A DNA stretch of 21,048 nt from JBAVQS01 sp049694275 (lineage in GTDB: Bacteria > Chloroflexota > Anaerolineae > UBA4142 > SHND01), in assembly GCA_049694275.1 (NCBI GenBank), contig JBAVQS010000045.1:1-21048 (forward strand), read 5' to 3'. Shown piece after piece: positions 13,932-21,048 of this stretch. Made by a program: the position numbers and the translations under genes. How positions within the stretch are numbered: the first letter of the stretch is position 1; each line of letters opens with the position of its first letter. The notes under the pieces are model-generated. The model was not told the DNA's origin. It ran no database searches and saw nothing but the letters and a program-made list of their open reading frames with translations.

Positions 13932-14029
13932 AGATTTTGTCGGCGAACGCGCCGGCCAGTCCTTGTCACGTTTTTGTGACGATGGGCTGTTACAATGGGC
14001 GCAATCCAGTTCCGATAAGGAGATCGCCC

Positions 14030-14912
14030 ATGTCCACCCGACTGACCCTTTTTCTTTTCTCGCTCCTCGCCGTCCTCGCCCTCGGCCTGGCGGCCTGCAC
14101 GCCGGCGCCGACCCCCATGCCCACCCCGGATGCCAAAGCGACCGAGACCCAAATTGCCTCGAACATTTATGCGACGCAGACGGCCAGCGTTCCCACGGCC
14201 ACGAATACTCCTACAAGCACAAGCACGCCGACGGCCACATTGACCCCGACGGTGACAAATACCCCGACGGTCACATCGACCCCAACGCCGACCGCTGCCC
14301 CGCGCGTCGCGGTGACCATCCCGGCGAACGCGGAAGTGGTGATCACCTCGACGCTGGTGTCGGGATGGACGCAGTATCAAGTGCAGAGCGCCGGGTTCGC
14401 CATCGCGCTGCCGCCCGGATGGCAGCGCATCGACCTGAGCGCCCAATCGCTGGACGTCGCCCTGGGCGGGATCAGCCTGCCTAACACGAACATCCAGGCC
14501 ATGCTCTCGAATCAAAATTTGCGCAAGTTATTTGCATCGGGCGTGCGGTTCTATGCGCTCGATACGAGCCCCACATCGCTGTCCACGCTCCCGCCGACCT
14601 CGGCGAATGTGCTCAAGCTGAATGTCGGGAGTTTCTCTCTCGATACGGTCGTACAGCTCACGCTGACCCAGCTCAAAAGTATGGCAGACCCCTCGGTCCC
14701 GCTCACGCATCGCAGCGTCACCCTGGCCAACATCCAGGCGGAACGACTGGAATACGCGAGCAAGGTGACGATGTTCAACGGCGAAACACAACTGGTGCAC
14801 GTGATCCAGTACGTGATGATGGACGGCCCGAACGAGTATGTGGTCACCCTGGGCGGCGACAGTGCGTACACCAAGAACGCAGGCCCGCTCTGGACCCAGA
14901 TCGGCGAGACCT

Positions 14913-14929
<17 letters not shown>
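14030..14929 (+). CDS. Secreted lipoprotein with Thr/Pro-rich linker
   Basis: This is a 299-residue lipoprotein. The signal peptide ends in the lipobox LAAC (C23). Residues 24 to about 92 form a low-complexity Thr/Pro/Ser linker built of T-P-T and N-T-P units, which probably spans the cell wall or surface layer. From VAVTIPANAEV on, a globular domain follows with GFAIALPPGWQRIDLS, resembling the opening of PsbP/DUF1795-like domains; this resemblance is weak. The ATG at 14030 was chosen because ATAAGGAG stands 8 bases upstream and the signal peptide begins there; an in-frame ATG at 13937 would add a non-signal extension. TGTTACAAT at 13988-13996 may be the -10 region. The 3' end overlaps the convergent ABC gene by 17 bases. 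Confidence 0.82.
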
Positions 14930-16769
<1,840 letters not shown>

Positions 16770-16840
16770 GTTCTACTCCTGGCGCCGGGCCGCCGCCTCG
16801 ACAGAGGGACGGACCGAACACCGGGTTCATGATACCATAT

Positions 16841-16879
16841 AAAGCAAATGGCCCGCTCCGGGATTGACCGGGGCGGGCC
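16841..16879 (-). terminator. Rho-independent terminator of the azoR-like gene
   Basis: On the minus strand GGCCCGCCCCGG (16879-16868) pairs with CCGGAGCGGGCC (16861-16850) with one mismatch, around a six-base loop, and is followed by ATTTGCTTT. It lies 43 bases after the oxidoreductase stop. One arm is identical to an arm of the plus-strand terminator at 19258. Between this hairpin and the ABC start at 16769 a TATCAT (16834-16829) is visible, but without a -35 box. Confidence 0.7.
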
Positions 16880-16921
16880 GCTGGTTCTGATGCGCGCATC
16901 TTCGCGACGCGACGCACACGC

Positions 16922-17620
16922 TTACCCTTCGACGAGCACGCGGGGCTTGAGCGTGAGCGGATTTTCCTTTTCCGCGGCGGGCTTGACGCTCCAGTCCATC
17001 GTGTCCACGATCCGCTTGGCCTGTTCGATCGCGGCGGCAGTCGCCACTTCGCGCAGCTCCGTCGTCACATCCATCGGCTGGGCGTTGACGAACTGCATAT
17101 CGGTAATGCCGACAAAGCCAAAGATGGCGCGCAGGTAAGGCTCCTGGAAATCATAGGCGTGGAAGGGGGTCCCCGCCGAATAATCCCCACCGCGGCTCGT
17201 CACGCAGATCATCTTTCTGCCGGCAACCAGGCCGATGGCCTGCCCCATCTCGTTGTACTTGAACAAATAGCCGGGCTGCACAATCGCGTCGATATAGAAC
17301 TTGAGCGCATACGGGATGCCAAAGTTCCACATCGGCGTCGTGATGAGATAGAGGTCCGCCGAGAGAAAGTGCTCAATCTGGAGCTCGATCTGCTTCCACG
17401 ATTCTTCGTGGCGCTTGTCGATCTTTTGGCCGTACATCAACTCGTACTTGGATTCGATGTTTTCGCCGGCGATGGAGGGGAGGTCCTGGTTGAACAGGTC
17501 CACCACCTCGACATTCAAATCGGGATGCTTGGCGCGCGCATAGGCGAGAAAAGCATCCGACACCCGCCGCGTATGGGACGTGTGGTTACGGGGCGTGGCA
17601 ACAATATGTAACAGTTTCAT
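16922..17620 (-). CDS. azoR: FMN-dependent NADH:quinone oxidoreductase / azoreductase (AzoR family)
   Basis: This 232-residue flavodoxin-fold enzyme starts with the FMN phosphate-binding region MKLLHIVATPRNHTSHT and has the family hallmarks PMWNFGIPYALKFYID (residues 96-111) and TSRGGDY (141-147) around the flavin ring. AzoR enzymes are cytoplasmic homodimers that reduce quinones and azo compounds by two electrons, protecting against thiol and quinone stress. The start at 17620 follows AAAGGAAAAC. The gene has its own promoter with near-perfect boxes and a leader of about 100 bases containing a terminator-like hairpin, so read-through control is possible. It ends at a terminator at 16841-16879, making it a single-gene unit. 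Confidence 0.9.
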   Translation of the reverse strand: MKLLHIVATPRNHTSHTRRVSDAFLAYARAKHPDLNVEVVDLFNQDLPSIAGENIESKYELMYGQKIDKRHEESWKQIELQIEHFLSADLYLITTPMWNFGIPYALKFYIDAIVQPGYLFKYNEMGQAIGLVAGRKMICVTSRGGDYSAGTPFHAYDFQEPYLRAIFGFVGITDMQFVNAQPMDVTTELREVATAAAIEQAKRIVDTMDWSVKPAAEKENPLTLKPRVLVEG

Positions 17621-17645
17621 GTTTTCCTTTTTCGATCATGGATTC

Positions 17646-17694
17646 GGACAAAACAAAACGCCGGCCGCTCACAAATCCTGAGCAGCCAGCGCTT
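17646..17694 (-). promoter_or_regulatory. Terminator-like hairpin in the azoR leader (possible attenuator)
   Basis: On the minus strand, arms 17694-17679 and 17671-17656 pair over 16 bases with three G-U pairs and a seven-base loop, followed by a T-rich run (TTTTGTTTTGT). It lies about 30 bases after the predicted start of transcription and 36 bases before the azoR ATG. No known riboswitch is recognised. It could cause premature termination, or it could be the terminator of an unseen short RNA. Confidence 0.55.
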
Positions 17695-17730
17695 GCGGAT
17701 TGTAAAGATTCAATCGTTCGGACGGGGTTG

Positions 17731-17758
17731 ATTATACCGTATCACCCGGCATTGTCAA
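17731..17758 (-). promoter_or_regulatory. Consensus sigma-70-like promoter of azoR
   Basis: On the minus strand TTGACA (17758-17753) and TATAAT (17736-17731) match consensus exactly and are 16 bases apart. Transcription would start near 17724, giving a leader of about 100 bases before the ATG at 17620. Confidence 0.75.
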
Positions 17759-17795
17759 TGGGTTTTGGTGGAACACGCAGGATTCTAATTTGTTT

Positions 17796-17824
17796 TTAAC
17801 GAAAGACTCATTTCGTGGTATCAT
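17796..17824 (+). promoter_or_regulatory. Putative promoter of the PA14-repeat gene
   Basis: TTAACG at 17796-17801 and TATCAT at 17819-17824 have a 17-base spacer. Transcription would start near 17831, leaving a leader of about 30 bases with CAGGAGG at 17850-17856. It is divergent from the azoR promoter, with under 40 bases between the -35 boxes. Confidence 0.5.
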
Positions 17825-17861
17825 AATAGAGGATAAAGTAGTGGTTTTTCAGGAGGCAATG

Positions 17862-19214
17862 ATGCTAACCAATCTCAAGTACGTATTTCGATGGGGCGTG
17901 GGCCTGATGGCCCTGGCGCTTTTGACGGTCCTCGCGCCAACCGTCAGGGCTAGCGCGCCGCTTGCGCCGGCGCGCGATATCGTTTCCGGTTGTACCGGAC
18001 AATACTATAACAATATGACCCTGGCCGGTTCGCCGGTGCTCACCCGCACCGACGCGTCCGTCAACTTTTACTGGCCCGAAGGGACATCGCCCGGTCCCGG
18101 CGTGGCGACCTCTGGTTATTCCGTCGCCTGGACCTGTACGCTCAATGCACCCACCGCCGGTACCTACACTGTGAACATTCTGACCGACGACGGGATGAAC
18201 ATCCTGGTGGATGGCAATCTCATCCTCTGGGCGTGGTACGATCAGGGGCCGAGCAGCTATAGCAACTCGGGCTATCTGACCGCCGGCACGCACACCATGC
18301 GAGTCGAGTATTATAACAACACGAACGGCGGCACGGCGCAGGTCTCGACGAATCTGACGAGCATCGGCGGCTCGACGCCGGTCCCGACGACGCCCTCGAC
18401 GACGGGCGGGTATCTGGCCAATTGCACCGGGCAATACTATAACAATACAACCTTCGCGGGGTCCCCAGTGCTGACGCGCACCGACACGTCCCTGAATTTC
18501 TACTGGCCGACAGGCACATCGCCCGGCTCGGGCATCAACACGACCAACTATGGGGTGCGGTGGACCTGCCCGGTCTCGGTGTCCACGGCTGGCAATTATA
18601 CGATCAGCATCCTGACCGACGATGGAATGAACGTCTGGGTGGATGGCACGCTGGTGATCGGAGCCTGGATCAATCAACCGCCAACGGCGTATTCCACCAC
18701 GCTCTATGTCGGGACCGGCAGCCATACGATCAAGGTCGAATATTACAACGCCGCGAACGGCGGCACGGCGCAGGTTTCGACGACGCTGACGAGCGGGGGC
18801 GGCGGCGGCTCAACGCCGGTCCCGGTATCGAGCGGGTACCTGACCAACTGCACGGGGCAATACTACAACAATACGACCCTGGCCGGTTCGCCGGTGCTCA
18901 CCCGCACCGACGCGTCGATCAACTTTTACTGGCCCGAGGGAACCTCGCCCGGCGCGGGCGTGGCGACCTCGTACTATTCCGTCGCCTGGACCTGTTCGGT
19001 CAATGTGACCACAGCCGGGAACTATACCGTCAGCATGACGACCGACGACGGCATGAACATCCTAGTGGATGGCAGCCTGGTCATCTGGGCGTGGTATGAC
19101 CAGGGGCCAAGCACCTATACCCACACGGGCTACCTGACGGCCGGCACGCACACCGTACGGGTTGAGTATTACAACGCCACGAACGGGGGCACGGCGAAGG
19201 TCTCATTGCAGTAG
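17862..19214 (+). CDS. Secreted protein of three tandem PA14 domains
   Basis: This 450-residue protein has a signal peptide (residues 1 to about 34, ending near TVRASA) and three PA14-type beta-barrel domains at about 43-168, 187-311 and 329-450. Each starts with (G/N)CTGQYYNN, contains VLTRTD and FYWP, then (T)DDGMN with V-D-G, and ends with (V/M)(R/K)VEYYN and GGTA. PA14 domains often bind carbohydrates, and the DDG region carries the usual ligand-binding aspartates. Linkers are Thr/Pro/Ser/Gly-rich. No enzyme domain or wall anchor is seen. ATG 17862 was chosen since AGGAGG lies 5 bases upstream; the adjacent ATG 17859 would be too close. A strong terminator follows. Confidence 0.85.
   Translation: MLTNLKYVFRWGVGLMALALLTVLAPTVRASAPLAPARDIVSGCTGQYYNNMTLAGSPVLTRTDASVNFYWPEGTSPGPGVATSGYSVAWTCTLNAPTAGTYTVNILTDDGMNILVDGNLILWAWYDQGPSSYSNSGYLTAGTHTMRVEYYNNTNGGTAQVSTNLTSIGGSTPVPTTPSTTGGYLANCTGQYYNNTTFAGSPVLTRTDTSLNFYWPTGTSPGSGINTTNYGVRWTCPVSVSTAGNYTISILTDDGMNVWVDGTLVIGAWINQPPTAYSTTLYVGTGSHTIKVEYYNAANGGTAQVSTTLTSGGGGGSTPVPVSSGYLTNCTGQYYNNTTLAGSPVLTRTDASINFYWPEGTSPGAGVATSYYSVAWTCSVNVTTAGNYTVSMTTDDGMNILVDGSLVIWAWYDQGPSTYTHTGYLTAGTHTVRVEYYNATNGGTAKVSLQ
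17988..19214 (+). repeat. Three-fold internal DNA repeat (PA14 units of about 430 bases)
   Basis: Units start at about 17988, 18420 and 18846. Units 1 and 3 are much more alike than either is to unit 2: they share a run of about 42 identical bases beginning at GACCCTGGCCGGTTCGCC, and further near-identical stretches around the FYWP and TDDGMN codons. This fits a recent duplication or gene conversion. Confidence 0.7.
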
Positions 19215-19257
19215 GCTTGTACGAACCGTGCGAACAAACGAATAGACAAGGGCTGAA

Positions 19258-19302
19258 AACAGGCCCGCCTCGGTCAAGCGCCGGGGCGGGCCTGTTATTT
19301 TG
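19258..19302 (+). terminator. Rho-independent terminator of the PA14 gene
   Basis: Arms AACAGGCCCGCCTCGG (19258-19273) and CCGGGGCGGGCCTGTT (19281-19296) pair over 16 bases with one G-U, around a seven-base loop, followed by ATTTTGGGGTTT. It lies 44 bases after the stop codon. The rest of 19215-19437 holds no gene or promoter that I can support. Confidence 0.85.
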
Positions 19303-19437
19303 GGGTTTACTATCCAGAAGCGCTCGTCGGAGACTCTACTTGAATAGGATCAGTTTATCCAGCGCCAGTGTACGTCCAGCTCAAGCACCACGGGCCCACA
19401 ACCCAATCTCTCATCCAATTTTTTGGAGGCAACTCCC

Positions 19438-19665
19438 TTGTTAGACAATGATCCAGAACCGCGCTGTCCGTTTGCCGTCGGCGATGCGGTGCAGTTGGCC
19501 GCGCCACAAGTGGACGACGTGGTTGCAAGCGTCAAATACGTCTTTTCGGACGGCAATCAGGTGCTATTATCGCTCCCTCTCGGCGGCCAGACCATCTGGG
19601 ATGTTACAGCCCTCGTCCCGGCGTCCCGGCGTCCTGGCCTCACTAGCCGCCCCCTTTCGCCATGA
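19438..19665 (+). CDS. Small hypothetical protein with TTG start
   Basis: This is a predicted protein of about 75 residues. A perfect GGAGG (19425-19429) stands 8 bases before TTG 19438, which decides the start. The sequence has the alternating pattern of a small beta-barrel: FAVGDAVQLAAP, then VASVKYVFSDGNQVLLSLPL and TIWDVTALVP, followed by a disordered basic tail. The V-G-D-x-V opening recalls SH3-like or KOW-like barrels, but I cannot name a family. The next gene starts 34 bases downstream on the same strand. No membrane segment or cysteine pair is present. Confidence 0.5.
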   Translation: MLDNDPEPRCPFAVGDAVQLAAPQVDDVVASVKYVFSDGNQVLLSLPLGGQTIWDVTALVPASRRPGLTSRPLSP

Positions 19666-19699
19666 ACGCCCTATCTCGCAACCTTTTCGAGGTCCCGCT

Positions 19700-20074
19700 A
19701 TGCCGGATGTCGTGGTGACCGTCTCGCATTACATTACGCTGGATGAATGGCTCGCCGAGCGGGACCTGCTCGGGCTCTCCCGGAGCGACACGGAACGCAT
19801 CTTTCCCCTTTACGGCAAACTGCCCGATATGCAGCCGGGCGACCGCGTCTATTTTACCTATCGCGGCAAGCTGCGGGGCTATCTGCCCTTCGCGCGGGTA
19901 GAAACGGTTGAGAACCGGGCGCACCATCTCTTTTTCGGCCGGTTCGCGCTTATCGGGCGCGGCGAGATCGTCGCGGTCACGGTTCCAGAACCCATCCAGG
20001 GTTTTGCGCGATGGCGCTATCGCTGGTGGGACCGCAAGGACGAAAAACCTTTTCCCGACTGGCAAAAGGTCTGA
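19700..20074 (+). CDS. Hypothetical protein, possibly ASCH/PUA-like fold
   Basis: This is a 124-residue soluble protein. VVVTVSHYITLDEWL opens the chain, then MQPGDRVYFTYRGKLRGYLP looks like the G-D-x-V-x-F strand pair of ASCH/PUA-like RNA-binding barrels, and ALIGRGEIVAVTVPEPIQGF with RWRYRWWDR closes it. The Trp/Arg-rich C-terminus is distinctive. The family is not certain; PUA-like is an inference from the strand pattern only. ATG 19700 was chosen because the protein-like sequence starts there and CGAGGT lies 8 bases upstream; the frame upstream looks like noise. Confidence 0.65.
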   Translation: MPDVVVTVSHYITLDEWLAERDLLGLSRSDTERIFPLYGKLPDMQPGDRVYFTYRGKLRGYLPFARVETVENRAHHLFFGRFALIGRGEIVAVTVPEPIQGFARWRYRWWDRKDEKPFPDWQKV

Positions 20075-20113
20075 GAATTAAAACGACTAAACATTTCACA
20101 GGACTCGCTTATT

Positions 20114-20326
20114 ATGGCACTATCCTCTGCCCCCCTCTGCCCTTACCTGGGCTCGTGGCAAGATCCATCCACCGCTTTTTTCTATCCGACGAGCGGCAAC
20201 GCTTGTTACACTGACACGGAAGGAGAGACAATCGACAAGGAGACGCAAGCCGCGCTCTGCCTGAGCGCCAACCATCCCCAGTGTCCGCGGTTTCGCGCCC
20301 GTTCCCAATCCAAGCCCCCGGCGTGA
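20114..20326 (+). CDS. Stand-alone CPYLG cysteine-module protein
   Basis: This is a 70-residue protein with a four-cysteine module: CPYLGSWQDPSTAFFYP, then NACY, ALCLSANH and CPRFR. I recall the same pattern (C-P-Y-L-G-x-x-x-D-P, C-Y/H, C-L, C-P-x-F) from Chloroflexota proteins, where it usually precedes a membrane segment and LysM or other domains. Here it is alone, without a membrane segment. The cysteines could bind zinc; this is not established. The start at 20114 has only a weak AGGAC site. The protein may be complete or the surviving head of a longer gene, as the tail after CPRF is short and basic. Confidence 0.65.
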   Translation: MALSSAPLCPYLGSWQDPSTAFFYPTSGNACYTDTEGETIDKETQAALCLSANHPQCPRFRARSQSKPPA

Positions 20327-20340
20327 CCGGGGTCATGCGC

Positions 20341-20572
20341 TCAGTGCGCTTTGCGACTCCGGGCGAGCGCCTGCAAGCCCTCCCGCGTGAGCCGGGCGGC
20401 GCGGCCCCACGCGTTCAAACTCGATGAGCGCATACGCTTCGAGCATGTCGAAATAGTATGCCGCGTTCGACGTGGACCGGATGTTGAACGCGGCACAAAA
20501 TTCCCGCACGCTCGGGGCGTGATGGTGGCGCGTGATATAGGCATCGATGGCGCAATAGAACGCATGTACTAG
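20341..20572 (-). pseudogene. Frameshifted LexA-like winged-helix regulator
   Basis: One minus-strand frame encodes AFYCAIDAYITRHHHAPSVR, then FCAAFNIRSTSNAAYYFDML and EAYALIEFE, a clear LexA N-terminal winged-helix pattern (A/S-P-S-V-R-E and S-T-S). Beyond about 20408 the other frame continues it sensibly as GRAARLTREGLQALARSRKA with a stop at 20341. One base in the G/C-rich run at 20392-20408 would join them. The winged-helix frame also has no ATG, GTG or TTG close to its beginning. It is either a decayed gene or a sequencing error. The autoprotease domain of full LexA is absent. Confidence 0.5.
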
Positions 20573-20672
20573 CGCGCCGCAAGCCCCGCGCCTCGCCCCA
20601 CTGCCTGTGCCACACCCGGTCCCTGCGGCGTCCCGCGCCCCTACACGCGCCGGCCGCCGCGCGAGCAGTGAA

Positions 20673-20990
20673 ATGCCCAAACGCAAGAAAAAGAACAGCA
20701 GCGCCGCGCGCCCCACGTTTCCGCGCGCCGTGGAATCCGGCCTCGACGCGCTCGTGCGTGTCCTGACCCGCCAGCTTGCCCGCGCTTCCGCCGACGCCGA
20801 CAAGCTCACGCGCCGCGAGTGGCAGACCATCGAGCTCATCGGCCGGCACCATACCGACGGGCAGATCGCCGACGCGCTCGGCATCAGCGAAGAGACGGTC
20901 CGCAAGCACACCGCCGCCATGCGCGCCAAGCTCCGCCTCGCCAAACGCCAGGAGCTCTATACCTGGCACAAACGCTACCTGGACAAATAG
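20673..20990 (+). CDS. LuxR/GerE-type HTH DNA-binding protein
   Basis: This is a 105-residue protein. The basic N-terminus MPKRKKKNSS is followed by a helical segment and the LuxR-type HTH: LTRREWQTIELIGRHHTDGQ, IADALGISEETVRKHTAAMR and AKLRLAKRQEL, with the recognition helix at about residues 72-84. It has no receiver or sensor domain, so it would act constitutively or with a partner. ATG 20673 begins a normal chain; in-frame sequence further upstream to 20607 is Pro/Arg-rich noise. It is divergent from the winged-helix pseudogene, with about 100 bases between them. The 58 bases after it contain nothing I can name. Confidence 0.8.
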   Translation: MPKRKKKNSSAARPTFPRAVESGLDALVRVLTRQLARASADADKLTRREWQTIELIGRHHTDGQIADALGISEETVRKHTAAMRAKLRLAKRQELYTWHKRYLDK

Positions 20991-21048
20991 GTGGTGATTC
21001 CTCCCAAGCGCCAGATTTCGTTTGCGCTAGCGAGATTCTCCCCAGAGG

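Noticed and set aside
14190..14300. Short repeated units (ACGCCGAC/ACCCCGAC) as a possible CRISPR or minisatellite
   Set aside because: They encode the Thr/Pro linker of the lipoprotein; there are no regular spacers or conserved repeat length.
17624..17724. FMN riboswitch in the leader of the azoR-like gene
   Set aside because: The leader is only about 100 bases and shows none of the conserved RFN multi-stem pattern; only the single terminator-like stem is seen.
20333..20944. Full 203-codon minus-strand frame as one intact gene
   Set aside because: Its first two thirds are antisense to the LuxR-type HTH gene and show no domain; only the last part is LexA-like, and its frame is broken.

Overview
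The window looks like a high-G+C bacterial chromosome segment, most likely from the Chloroflexota (Anaerolineae-like). The reasons are a stand-alone CPYLG cysteine module (20114-20326) of a kind I recall mainly from Chloroflexota, a Thr/Pro-linker lipoprotein, a zf-HC2 anti-sigma factor, and the general gene mix. This placement is an inference; no rRNA or tRNA gene is visible. There is no phage module, CRISPR array or recognisable transposase.

Left part (1-6582): an anti-sigma factor tail, a DinB-fold protein, a SAM methyltransferase, a cation-efflux-like membrane protein and an FmdB-type zinc-ribbon protein run rightward. An SLC13/DASS transporter with two TrkA-C domains is on the minus strand. 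Divergent from it is a compact metalloid-type operon: ArsR repressor, CxxC mini-thioredoxin and ArsP/DUF318 permease. A perfect 20-bp inverted repeat straddles the arsR start codon.

Middle-left part (6583-10379, all minus strand): a degenerate, lower-G+C accessory region. It holds three related BsuPI-like lipoproteins, a fourth more divergent lipoprotein, a probable C-terminal remnant of a fifth, a BNR-repeat remnant, and two internally deleted copies of the 3' end of the EamA transporter gene, whose intact copy lies at 9444-10379. Fragment plus lipoprotein pairs recur, which suggests segmental duplication followed by decay.

Middle-right part (10380-14929, plus strand): a two-gene ABC exporter (ATPase and ABC-2 permease), a VapBC toxin-antitoxin pair with an inverted-repeat operator and with a decayed copy of the permease 3' end on its far side, a sulfotransferase-like protein and a secreted lipoprotein.

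Right part (14913-21048): an MsbA-type ABC exporter and an AzoR-type FMN oxidoreductase on the minus strand. The oxidoreductase has consensus promoter boxes and a terminator-like hairpin in its leader. Divergent from it is a secreted protein of three PA14 repeats with a strong terminator. Four small genes follow: a TTG-start hypothetical, an ASCH/PUA-like protein, the CPYLG module protein and a LuxR-type HTH protein. Opposite them is a frameshifted LexA-like winged-helix gene. Redox/metalloid defence and envelope export are recurring themes, but I see no single new multi-gene system. The most unusual structures are the lipoprotein/EamA-fragment array, the arsR palindrome and the azoR leader hairpin.
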